Assembly (NCBI GenBank): GCA_015501055.1
Contig: JADNYV010000726.1
Span: 1-17,148 of the forward strand
Length of the DNA: 17,148 nucleotides
Source: Mucidula mucida
Lineage: Eukaryota; Basidiomycota; Agaricomycetes; Agaricales; Physalacriaceae
Direction: 5' to 3'
In this document: piece after piece, positions 1 through 7,738 of the stretch
Layout of the letters: every line of letters starts with the position of its first letter
Position numbering within the stretch: the stretch's first letter is position 1
Program-made: the position numbers and the translations under genes
Notes under the pieces: generated by a model
What the model was told of the DNA's origin: nothing
Database searches by the model: none
Seen by the model: the letters and a program-made list of their open reading frames with translations, nothing else

Positions 1-237
1 CACAGGTTGATTAGACCATGTGGCCTCAGAAGGAGGTCTTTATACGAACATCCGAGGATGGCGCACCACCATGTGGGACGTCTAACACTCGCGTCTTCAA
101 CCCATCTACCAGGCGACCGGCCATTTCTCGTAGAGCCGGGGTGAATAGATGGGCTTCAGAGCACAACTGCCATTTATAGGGATTGAACTCAGTAGTAGAC
201 TTACCTGATGGAAAGAAGGAGATGGTGTCCGCACTCC

Positions 238-244
238 TTATATA
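238..244 (-). promoter_or_regulatory. Candidate TATA box, minus strand, reading toward the unit's left edge
   Basis: The minus strand reads GTATATAAGG here. About 30 nt downstream it continues into a pyrimidine-rich stretch and then CAG followed by GTAAGT, a good 5' splice site with its first intron base at position 204. A possible acceptor lies at 167, but that intron would be only 38 nt. Any transcript would run off the left edge of the unit toward the boundary hairpins of the preceding unit. Copy B has the same box at 7732-7738. No convincing protein follows, so this is a motif-level call only. Confidence 0.25.
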
Positions 245-623
245 CCCTCAACACGGCGTCCGACGCAGAATCGGACAGCTGACGTCAAGTTGGAGCGCGG
301 ACTTGGCACGCCGAACTGCGCCACACTTCTTCCCTCCGTTTTGCATGTCCTTACCACAGTTCAGAAGCGTGCATTCAGAGCTCTCAGACCATATTAGAAT
401 CGTCCTTTTTCGCCCTCTCAATCCTCAAGAACAAGCTCAGAAAAAAATCACCTCCGTCAATCCAATATTTCGAAGCTTGCAGGGATGCATCTTGATATTC
501 TTAGAGCAGAGGTATCTCTACCTTTGCTCTGAGATTATCAAGGTTTACTCCCTTACTCATGCACCGGAAAATCAAGTACAATTCTGCAAGCAAACGGACT
601 ATGAACTCTGGCTTGAAATGTAA

Positions 624-911
624 GAGAAAGCCACATTGATTAGGATCCGAAGAAGCGCGGTCCATAACCCTGGAAACGCGAAACAGTCACAGTCGGAACA
701 CACTGACACCCAAGGATTACCCGTCAAGTCCGTTCCTTTGTCTCCCCCGTCACCATCCCTCGTCGTTCACGATTGACTCGACTTTGACAGCGTGAAGACG
801 ACGGTGACTCACCTTGCTCTCCATTGCGCGCATCTCTCGAGTCTTGGCCTGCTAAGACGTGGTCAGTCAGATAGTTAGCCCTTCGACGCTACCTTTCAAC
901 GTTTATAGCCC
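624..911. other. No gene seen; possible upstream region
   Basis: I see no convincing coding frame here. It lies upstream of the ATG at 912, after a pyrimidine-rich stretch near 735-765. No clear TATA box or CCAAT box precedes that ATG; GTTTATAGC at about 901 is too close to serve as a TATA box. The copy B equivalent is 8118-8404. Confidence 0.4.
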
Positions 912-1294
912 ATGTCTTCAACACCGACAGTGCCACAAAGTTGCCTGTTTTGCGGGCTGAACCTTCCATATAGTGTCGTCGTACACTGTGCCGTGCTTGC
1001 CGGTAAGAGTTTTGACTATCTAATAGTGAAGGGCTTGCTTGCTGACATCCGTCTCCTCTCCTCTTAGAAGCGACACCCGCTCAGTTCGTCCAGAACCGGT
1101 CTCAGAGTATGAGGACACGAGAGACGGCCGCGATTAGCAAGACGAGAGGCTGTGGGAGGCACAGGAGCGCGAACAGGTGCGTAGTCATTTCTTCTTGAAC
1201 GTAGGCTCAAGGGGCGAATTTAAACTCCAGGATTGTCAGAACCGTGGTCGAAGTTCAAGGTCTCCGACGGTCGCCGCAGGGAAGACATTATTAA
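912..1294 (+). CDS. Possible small three-exon gene, 87 aa, unidentified
   Basis: Exons 912-1002, 1068-1176 and 1231-1294 join into an uninterrupted frame of 87 codons plus TAA. The first intron is convincing: it starts GTAAGA, contains GCTGAC, has a long pyrimidine tract and ends CTCTTAG (65 nt). The second is 54 nt, starts GTGCGT and ends CTCCAG. The N-terminus has a C-x2-C pair (residues 11 and 14) and a later HC, suggestive of metal binding but too little to name a family. The C-terminal half is Arg-rich, as off-frame translations often are. A rival frame through exon 2 is rich in D, E and R but has a TAG. The true product could therefore be a decayed larger gene. Confidence 0.3.
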
Positions 1295-2521
1295 CAAAAT
1301 GATGGTTGGGATCAGGAGAGCACGTCGATCAAGTCGATCACAACTTGCCTTCTTACCATCACCATCGTCGACTTCAGAACTGGATTTCTTCATAGGGACA
1401 ATGCGCCATCTCCTCGTCAATCCGTGTCTCGACTTCTGGACGAATTACGCCCGACTTTCATGCTTCGGATTCTTGCCGACTTTGGGACAGTGAGGATACA
1501 GAGGATAGCAAAGGTACGTGTTTGTGAACGTTTCTTGGCGCCAAACTTCATTCTCAGATCGTGCATTTTCGATCAACTTGGCGTCCTCTTTCTTTCTGGG
1601 AGATCTGGTCGATTCGCGACAACCACCAGTAATCATCCCCCCCACCTTTCTTGCACGTCCCAAAGAACGACTGCATCCCTCTCAGAATTGCGATTTGGAC
1701 AATGGGCAGCGTTGTCTGTCCTCGCCGGACCGGCTTTTCGTTCAGCAAAACGCTTTGTGATTTCTAGATTTACTGGCGACTTTGATTTCTGACTTGTGGA
1801 CCTTCGCTTCAGGGCCCATTCATATGTCTTCTGTGAATTCCGTAAATTTGACGCTCACGATGGACAGGCAGCGTCGGCCACTTCATGGTGTCTGTGCCAC
1901 ACGCGCAGTCCTGCCCATCCTGCGATCAAACCCGGTAAGTGTTAGCGTCAGAAGCGACTGTATTGGCCTGACGACGCCCCCAGGAAAACACATCGCGGTC
2001 TCAAGGACGACCCGCGCGCCTACTTTTTACCTGACGAAACTTACCTCCGCCACTCGAGTTGCTTACGGATAATTTTCGCCATTGATGGTGATATGGATCT
2101 TGCGAAATTCGCTTCGCGGACTCGGGAATCGACTCGGCTGGAAAAGCGATACGCCGACTTGTAACGGACTGGGCGGCACTTGCTCTGTCCGCTGCAGGAG
2201 CTTCTATCTGACACGGAAAGGTTAGTACGCTTTGTAAATTCTCTGTTACATTACTGACAGCTTCCACGTAGCCCAGCGATAGTTCCTTACATGCGCGGCA
2301 CGATCTTGCGCATCCTGAAATACACGAGGATGAATTATGCCGTCACCGCTCCAGTCACTTTCGGATAAACTGCCCCGCTGATGTAGATCTGGATCTTGCT
2401 GCGCTCGGCGTTACTTTCCAATTTGGGACATCGCAGACGGGGAACTTGATTGTGTGAGTTTCCTTCGTATCCCTGAAGTTCTACGCCAACTGCGGAATTC
2501 AGGGCCTTTGTACCAGCAGTG
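1295..2521. other. Unassigned intron-like and coding-like sequence (copy A)
   Basis: There are several short open stretches on both strands and plausible plus-strand GT..AG introns, for example GTACGT near 1515 closing at TTCTCAG near 1558, and GTTAGT near 2221 closing at CTGACAG near 2261. No chain of exons gives a protein I recognise, and every long frame is broken by stops. The best description is a degenerate or unrecognised intron-rich gene on the plus strand. The copy B equivalent is 8788-10014 and differs by about 1-2% with no large indel. Confidence 0.4.
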
Positions 2522-2738
2522 AGCAGCGGCGCTACCGCCACTGCGCTCGCGATGCTCGCTTCTCACTGCTGGAAGTTACGTTGGACGACATCGACGCCAC
2601 ACTTGCCAACAGTTCGAACGCGGCGTTTACCAGGCTGCTGATGGGAGCGTCGTGGAGACAGTACACAAGTGGGGTGTCGTTAACGACGTATCCGAGCGTC
2701 GCCTTCTAGATCAACCGTTTGCAATCTTGAGGCGCGAG
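2522..2738 (+). other. Candidate internal exon, unidentified product
   Basis: After a TGA at 2522-2524, this frame is open for about 71 codons with balanced, protein-like composition. Its end includes the string VETVHKWGVVNDVSERRLLD. It stops at a clean 5' splice site (GAG followed by GTATGT at 2739). An acceptor at TTCAG (2785) or CTGTAG (2791) gives an intron of 47 or 53 nt. With the second acceptor the frame continues from 2792 for 44 more codons before a TAG. There is no ATG at its start, so an upstream exon would be needed. In copy B (10015-10231) there are three changes: Tyr to Asp, one silent and Asn to Ile. I do not recognise the family. Confidence 0.3.
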
Positions 2739-3105
2739 GTATGTCCCTTCTCGTTGGATTTTGATCAATTTCGGAGCTAATTCAGCTGTAGCTCATATTG
2801 ACGGCGACTTCGTCGCCCTCTGGATGCCCTGATTCGGGCTTATGTCCGTCGCGTTTTGGATTCCCTCCGGTGGAGATTTCAAACCGCGTGGCGCAAATTT
2901 CAAAGATAGATACCGTAGTTCTAGCGTAGAAAAGCACGAAATTCATGTATACTGGCACTGTGGTAATTAAGCTTTGAAATGACAACCGAATTATCGAAAT
3001 CTTGTTGCCCGAACATGCAGTAGTCATCAAAGTGCTGCCTTGTCAGTCAGTGAAAACTATATCCTCAAAATTGCAAGGCGTAGAATATGCTAGGCAGCCG
3101 CAGAA

Positions 3106-3147
3106 TACCATGTAGAGTACAGTACAGTATCCTAGAGAAACATGGTA
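3106..3147. repeat. Inverted repeat, 8-bp arms
   Basis: TACCATGT at 3106-3113 is matched by its reverse complement ACATGGTA at 3140-3147, leaving a 26-nt loop that itself contains the direct repeat AGTACAGTACAGTA. The same structure is present in copy B 7493 bases further on. No function can be inferred. Confidence 0.45.
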
Positions 3148-3333
3148 CATAGCCAAAGTCAAAGAAATTGGCAGACTCGCGGATATACCACTGGGTCAAG
3201 TTAACGACAAAGTGGATAAGGTCAAAACATCCAATGTCAACTTCTCCGAAACTTCCTTCTGGGGTAGCCAAGAATCCTCTGAAACGCGTCGATAGAACCC
3301 TGAAGATGGTGTTCGCGGTCTCGCCAAGATGAT

Positions 3334-3356
3334 TATCCCGTGTTGAACACGGGATA
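3334..3356. repeat. Near-perfect palindrome, 11-bp arms around one base
   Basis: TATCCCGTGTT, a single G, then AACACGGGATA. The arms are perfectly complementary. Such a short dyad could be a site for a dimeric DNA-binding protein or simply a cruciform-prone sequence; nothing nearby decides this. Confidence 0.6.
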
Positions 3357-3454
3357 TTACCTCCGCACGCTCAGCGGGTATACCCAGGTGTGCTAGCGTT
3401 GCAGACGTCCAATTGCCTCGGAATTTACGGGAAAATGTCGCCAAGAAAGGGTAG

Positions 3455-4054
3455 CATAGGGATCAGATCACTCCAAGTGATCGGTACAGCTTGAACTCGA
3501 ACCACTTCGTCTCCGATCCTGGTACTGGTTACACGAGCGCGTCCTCTTGTTCCGCGCTCTCTGGCGACTCTCACACAGTTGGATTTACTTGCATATTGGT
3601 CTCTTGCTTACGTACAATGGATTCCGATGGTCGTTTGGCCACTGGACGCGTTTCTAGCCAGACTTTTTGCGTCAACGTCTCAGCGAGGCGTTTAGGACCC
3701 TGCACATCGATAGCACGAGGATTTCCTGGACCCTATGACGCGTCTAGGGCATCGACAATCTTATCTCTATGCTCTCGGATGCGGGGTAGTGACGACACGC
3801 CTTCTTGTCCCCGTCCTCTGACACTTTTGGTCTATGCGCTTTTTGAACTGGAGATAATTCCAGCCGACAATCGGGACACGTGTATACGTGCACTACACAG
3901 TCATTCAGATCTCCTTCCTGTATATAATGCGCCAATAACATTCTGTTTCCGCCGAGTTCAGACACAGCCAGAAACTTCGTCCCTTGGCCCTTCTTCACCG
4001 GCTCTCTTTTGTCCTGAATCACCTGATACTTCACAGAACGTAAACGGCGAGTGA
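3455..4054 (+). other. Long plus-strand open frame antisense to the minus ORF
   Basis: The frame after the TAG at 3452-3454 is open for 199 codons to TGA at 4052-4054, with a first in-frame ATG at 3617. Composition is Ser-, Thr- and Arg-rich, and there is no recognisable motif. It lies almost wholly opposite the minus-strand ORF at 3744-4262, so one of the two is probably a shadow. In copy B the frame is broken by the 5-base difference near 11300. I lean to the minus strand but cannot decide. Confidence 0.2.
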
Positions 4055-4262
4055 TTTCCGCATCCATAACGGAAGAATTCACAGTGCGAAGCGGTGCGCA
4101 TTTCCGTTGTGAAAGATTTGAATCTGTGAGTTCTTCGTTTTGCCGACTGAGAAGCATCAGACATACTCCACCCAGGCGGTCAGGGTCTTGATCCTGAAAC
4201 GATCGTAGCGTTTTGAATATTGGAAGCTTGGCGCGGACAAGAGGAATGCTGAAAGAGTGCAT
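3744..4262 (-). pseudogene. Minus-strand ORF, 172 codons, unidentified; C-terminus shifted in this copy
   Basis: This is an uninterrupted ATG-to-stop frame with balanced composition. Near its C-terminus is a C-x2-C pair within YTCPDCRLEL. Five extra bases in copy A near 3812-3817 (copy B reads TTGTCCCTCTG there) change the reading frame for the last part. In copy B the alternative tail continues to a different stop and is equally protein-like. A 145-codon plus-strand ORF (ATG at 3617, TGA at 4052-4054) overlaps it antisense, so coding on this strand is not proven. I see no known domain. If real, the gene would diverge from the plus-strand gene that starts near 12022 in copy B. Confidence 0.35.
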
Positions 4263-4525
4263 TCAGCAGGATACGGTAAGTCGGATTGGTTTTGGGTTAG
4301 TGACTATTGACACCATCTCACCACCTTCAAAGTCAAACGAAGTACTCATTTCAGTCTTAGGTCCATCGCCGCTGAACAACCAGGGATGTTAATTCACGCG
4401 GGATACAATACACGAGTTCCGTGGCGGCACATTAATTAGTCACCATCTTCCAACAATTTCGCTCCAGCCGAGTCCCGTGCATCACGAATTGAAATTATCC
4501 GAATTATTTTACGTCTTCCGTGATG
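4263..4525. promoter_or_regulatory. Intergenic region upstream of the plus-strand gene
   Basis: The region separates the minus-strand ORF start (4262) from the plus-strand gene. It holds a good plus-strand 5' splice site (GGTAAGT, intron base 1 at 4276). A possible acceptor, TTTCAG ending at 4354, lies in a 12-base segment (4351-4362) that copy B lacks. If an exon on the plus strand ends at 4275, a plus-strand transcript crosses this region. In copy A the promoter core that copy B has at 12022 is deleted. Confidence 0.35.
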
Positions 4526-4959
4526 CGAGCAGCAATACGAGGAGGAAGAACAATGGTGAGTAAAATTATGTTGAAGCTACTTTCCGGAAGATAACTCGAT
4601 CGTTTTTCGCTACTGCAAGAAGTACTTCGATTTCACTGCTAGTAAAGTCTCGGTCACCAGTGTTTCGGTCCCGGAGCATACGCTGCTTACCTTTGTGGAG
4701 GTCAAACGCGATGGGGAATCTGATTGGATCACCCACAACCAGATGTCGGAGTATATGGAGCAGGGACCCTCAATTCCGGGCGTTCATGCTTAACGTAGAA
4801 GAACACAAGTTTGTCGAATACTTCTTTGGTGTATCCTGGAATGGACAAATGCCTGACATCGAACGCGTGAATTGGGCTGGGGTTGATGGAAGCCAACCCT
4901 TGAACGGAGATGTTTTTACCGAGAAGTTGGCAAATATTTCGCTTCGGTTTTGGAACTGA
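4526..4959 (+). pseudogene. Remnant of the unidentified gene (copy A): exon stub plus last exon
   Basis: Copy A keeps 30 bases of the penultimate exon (4526-4555), the intron 4556-4619 and the last exon 4620-4959. The rest of the gene and its promoter are gone. Relative to copy B the last exon has lost 11 bases (CTTGTTCCCAA) near 4760, which shifts the frame. It also has one base fewer near 4657 and one more near 4677. The reading frame recovers its sense only downstream, from about 4766 to TGA at 4957-4959. This copy cannot make the product. Confidence 0.75.
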
Positions 4960-5657
4960 TTCAGTCGCTGTAATCTGCGTAATCTTTAGTTGTATAATGA
5001 AGTTGCCTTCAAAGTCTACCACCAAAATCTGGGAAACTCTTAAACAAGTCGTGCGCTGGGAGAAAGATGAGCACTGCCGCGTACACGCCAACCACACACG
5101 TTGATGAAACCCCGAACTACAGACGAGGAGTCTGCCAAACTCCTGAATCAACACAAAGACGACATAATCTCTCCCGCGGTATCCTCTTCCGCCTCTGACC
5201 ATCACCCCGCGCCAAGGCCCGAGGTCGGAACATATCAAGCGCGACCGTGCTACAGTGCTCGGCCTTCGGCAGACGCAGATTGTCGTGGAACTCCATGACA
5301 TGGCTCGGCTGTCTAGCATCCGAGTCATCCTCCTCTGGATGGCACACACCTCGACAGAATATACCGCAGATATGTATCCCGCCACCGACGTGTAACCAGT
5401 GCGATGTCAAGAGCTGACAGGAACTTTGTCAGTCCCAGAGCTCACACTTCAGATTGCATCTTGGTATTGAGCGGCTTGCGGACAAGCCGTCATGTTGAGT
5501 GTTCATCCAATCCTAGTATCACCCACATCTTGACCCAGCAGAGATACTCGCGCCCTTCGTTGATGCCTTTGTTATGTGCAACATTTGGCGTGGAATAGTT
5601 AGACAGACATTCGTCGACTAGGATGAGCGAATTCATGCTTGATTGATACATAGATCC

Positions 5658-5663
5658 AATAAA
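5658..5663 (+). terminator. Poly(A) signal AATAAA, plus strand
   Basis: AATAAAAAATGC follows the plus-strand gene about 700 bases after its stop. That is long for a fungal 3' UTR, so it may serve an unrecognised transcript or be chance. It is conserved in copy B at 15405-15410. Confidence 0.3.
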
Positions 5664-5763
5664 AAATGCATAACGACCTACTTACATGAATGCGTGAGTA
5701 TGGTAAGGAAAGATTGCAGGAGAACAAAGCACGAAAACGACCAAAGAAACGTAGAGAAAGGAG

Positions 5764-5769
5764 TTTATT
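5764..5769 (-). terminator. Poly(A) signal of the G3BP-like gene (copy A)
   Basis: On the minus strand AATAAA begins 24 bases after the TGA at 5793-5795, which is in the right place for a compact fungal 3' UTR. The same motif is at 15507-15512 in copy B. Confidence 0.5.
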
Positions 5770-5792
5770 CAGCACTCGGAATATTTTTGGTG

Positions 5793-7091
5793 TCACGGTT
5801 TCGCACCGCGACCGCCGCGCGGACCACCACGACCACGCAGACTCCCTCCACGCACGTCACCCTGCGGCGCACCACCCCGTGGACGGCTGGGCGGACGCTC
5901 ACCCCGCTCCTTCTTCGTCTCGACAGTAATCCGGACCTGTCCCACGTCGCCGCCAACTTGGACCCACATTCCACCACCACCACCCTGAGCAGATGGCAGA
6001 CACGCGATAATAGCGCGTCTAGCAGCATCAACCGTCGTAAACTCGACGAAAGCACAGGCTTTTGAGCGCACAATGTCAACTTCCTTGACCTGTCCAAATT
6101 GCGTTAGTTGATTCGTAAGTGTCGTGTTGCTGATAGGTTCGGTAACGCCCTAGAAAGAAAAGATGAGTAACGAATATGGAAAATTACGAATGCCCTTACC
6201 TTGACGAAACAGTGAGCCGTAGTGACAGACTGAGCAGCCACGTAAGCAGGATGTGGACCGCGTTGGTTAACCTGGGGAGGAGCCGGAGCCGGTTGCTGAG
6301 CAGGAGTCTGCGTACCACTCCCAGGCGTCGACGAGGCAGGTACCACCTCTGTATGTCCCTTTGACTCCTGCGCGACATTAGCGCCCCACTTTTTAGAGTT
6401 GGTAGCAGCCAAATTCGCCCATGTTTTAGGCTGGGGGGCCTGTTGAACGACAGGTGGAGGTGCAGGAGCAGGCGCCGGGGTAGGTTCTGGCGCAGCAACA
6501 GGAACGGGAGAGGGAGATGGGTGGACACCGTTCGTCTCCGGAGCCGGGGTAGCAACCTGAACAGGTGGCTCGGGGACGTCCGCGACGGTCACTGGAGCCT
6601 CCTCCACGGGAGGTGCAGCTTCCGGAACGGGCGTCGGTTCAACAACCGGTTCAGGCGTGGGAGGCGGCGACGGAGTCAGCTCACGGGCGGGTGGTTCGAC
6701 TGGAGCAGGAACAGGCGCAGGCGTAGCAGGAGCAGGCGCGTCCATTTGAACAGGATCCGTGCAAGGCTCCTCAGCCTCATCGCTGTCGACTGTTTCCTCC
6801 TTCAAAAAGCGGAAAATGTCGTTGAGGACGAAATACCCGTTCGGCTGCTCGGCGAGAAAGAAAGTCTGAACAAATTTGCGCCACGGATCGTTGCGATTCG
6901 ACATTTCGCCAATAACCTGGATAATGATGCCGCCGTTGGCCGAGGATTGCGCGTCGACCGAGTGAATGAAAACTTTGCAATCTTCGAACCCAATGCTCGT
7001 TATTTTCGCGTGAATTTCCTGTATTCGGGTAAGAAAACGGACTGAAAAGGGCTGGAAAACGTACCTGCTGGCCGTGACATGGCTTGCCATC
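5793..7091 (-). CDS. G3BP-like stress-granule protein, 5'-truncated (copy A)
   Basis: Minus-strand exons 7091-7065, 7018-6200 and 6149-5793 give 400 codons without a stop. The introns (46 and 50 nt) start GTACGT and GTAAGG and end ATACAG and TTCTAG. Residues 1-84 are the C-terminal two thirds of an NTF2-like domain (DCKVFIHSVDAQSSANGGII, LAEQPNGYFVLNDIFRFLKE). A long Pro/Ala/Glu/Val linker follows. An RRM spans about 276-360, with HCFVK as RNP2 and KACAFVEF (312-319) as RNP1, then an RGG tail (370-400). Family knowledge: G3BP/Nxt3/Bre5-type proteins bind RNA, assemble stress granules and partner a ubiquitin protease. The first NTF2 exons are absent: 7091 follows an AG acceptor (7093-7092), and the in-frame codon before it is TGA. 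An ATG at 7090 lies in another frame. It is probably a nonfunctional 5' fragment unless an exon lies elsewhere. Confidence 0.85.
6410..6770 (-). repeat. Low-complexity Pro/Ala/Val/Glu-coding tract in the G3BP-like gene
   Basis: The linker between the NTF2 fold and the RRM is encoded by irregular repeats of Pro-Ala-Pro, Pro-Val-Pro and Pro-Glu-Pro codons (for example PAPATPAPVPAPVEPPAREL). It is GC-rich and repetitive but not a strict tandem repeat. Acidic and Pro-rich disordered linkers are usual in G3BP-type proteins. The copy B counterpart lies at about 16140-16440 and has lost many bases. Confidence 0.7.
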
Positions 7092-7413
7092 CTCTCATGA
7101 TCGAGCTGCTACTTGGTGCTGCGGGGAACGGAGCGTACGTGCTGCGTCTCCATAGCTGAACGATCGATGCTGCATGACGGTCAAAGACGACGTGCCTCAT
7201 CGATTGTGATGTGGCTGTGCAGGGCGCGTCCGCTCACTCGAGATTAAAAAGCGAGCTAACGACGACCTCTACTGCCTCGTAAATTACATTCTAATCGTAA
7301 AATACATTGTTAGGAAGACAACGGTACTACTCAATTTCATTCTGAACGCGAAATCAATAAATCCAACCTATCGAAATCAACCCAAGTCCATAAATTCAAA
7401 CAACCAACTGACG
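7092..7413. other. Spacer upstream of the truncated G3BP-like gene
   Basis: No exon encoding the missing NTF2 N-terminus could be found here in any frame of the minus strand. The part next to the gene is mixed in composition; 7240-7410 is AT-rich with no long open frame. I see no clear TATA box for the minus strand. The copy B equivalent (about 16753-17072) is nearly identical apart from a few lost bases before 16850. Confidence 0.55.
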
Positions 7414-7415
7414 TG

Positions 7416-7440
7416 AAGGACCCGGCCTGACGGGCCCCTT
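7416..7440. repeat. Hairpin 1 of the unit boundary
   Basis: AAGG-A-CCCG, loop GCCTGA, CGGG-CC-CCTT. This is a GC-rich imperfect stem directly followed by the stronger hairpin at 7441-7493. The sequence is unchanged in copy B. Confidence 0.5.
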
Positions 7441-7493
7441 GAACCGAAAAGAATCCCCGAGCCAACCCGCTGGCTCGGGGATCCTCTTGGTTC
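7441..7493. repeat. Hairpin 2, at the exact end of the unit (copy A)
   Basis: The core is ATCCCCGAGCCA, loop ACCCGC, TGGCTCGGGGAT: a perfect 12-bp stem (7453-7464 with 7471-7482). Weaker pairing extends outward to GAACC at 7441 and GGTTC at 7489-7493, making an imperfect stem of about 24 bp whose right foot is the unit's last bases. On the plus strand it would lie at the end of a unit-length transcript. It could act as a terminator, a replication or recombination barrier, or a sequencing obstacle. Confidence 0.75.
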
Positions 7494-7731
7494 GCACAGG
7501 TTGATTAGACCATGTGGCCTCAGAAGGAGGTCTTTATACGAACATCCGAGGATGGCGCACCACCATGTGGGACGTCTAACACTCGCGTCTTCAACCCATC
7601 TACCAGGCGACCGGCCATTTCTCGTAGAGCCGGGGTGAATAGATGGGCTTCAGAGCACAACTGCCATTTATAGGGATTGAACTCAGTAGTAGACTTACCT
7701 GATGGAAAGAAGGAGATGGTGTCCGCACTCC

Positions 7732-7738
7732 TTATATA
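7732..7738 (-). promoter_or_regulatory. Candidate TATA box, minus strand (copy B)
   Basis: Same motif as at 238-244, unchanged in copy B although one neighbouring base differs (CCCTC in A, CCCCC in B). A transcript from here would cross the A/B unit boundary leftward and meet the hairpins at 7416-7493. Confidence 0.25.

Larger units (their letters stand above)
2792..3454. other. No confident gene; region identical in both copies
   Basis: One plus-strand frame runs from 2792 to a TAG at 3452 with about six stops. The minus strand has three short open stretches. None is recognisable. The stretch contains two inverted repeats (3106-3147 and 3334-3356) and a small one near 3467 (GATCACT, three bases, AGTGATC). 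Unlike the flanks, this region shows no difference between copy A and copy B. Confidence 0.4.
4960..5792. other. Convergent intergenic region with facing poly(A) signals (copy A)
   Basis: The region lies between the 3' end of the plus-strand gene and the 3' end of the minus-strand G3BP-like gene. Short open stretches on both strands are Ser-, Pro- or Arg-rich and differ in reach between copies, so I call no gene. One plus-strand stretch (ATG at 5068, AAYTPTTHVD in copy B) is open for up to 77 codons in copy B but broken in copy A. AATAAA motifs occur at 5658-5663 (plus) and 5764-5769 (minus). Confidence 0.45.
1..7494 (+). repeat. Tandem unit, copy A (7.5 kb)
   Basis: This is the first of two head-to-tail copies. 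Its first bases (CACAGGTTGATTAGACC) recur at 7495, and the two copies then stay collinear at an offset of 7493-7494 up to about 4520. Copy A differs from copy B by scattered substitutions (about 1-2% before position 2680) and by small indels, such as 5 extra bases near 3812 and 12 extra bases near 4351. It also lacks 2245 bp that copy B has. Its last bases are the right arm of a hairpin. The copy relation is seen directly. Whether it is a genomic tandem, a circle or an assembly product is not decidable from the sequence. Confidence 0.97.

Noticed and set aside
32..166. Minus-strand translation faintly like a fungal cytochrome P450 segment (TPALREMAGRLVDGLKTRV)
   Set aside because: It is only a short stretch with no heme-binding Cys motif, no ExxR and no neighbouring exons of the family. 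The frame ends at a stop and the resemblance is too weak.
4729..5385. 218-codon minus-strand open frame across the last exon and intergenic region of copy A
   Set aside because: It is antisense to the clearly coding last exon, depends on indels specific to copy A, and is Ser/Arg/Cys-rich without any motif.
6196..7045. Long open frames on the opposite strand and in other frames of the G3BP-like gene
   Set aside because: They are Arg-rich shadows of the Pro/Ala-rich GC-biased linker and have no domain content.
7453..7493. tRNA or small structured RNA at the boundary hairpin
   Set aside because: A GGTTCG string resembles part of a T-arm, but there is no cloverleaf, acceptor pairing or anticodon arm.
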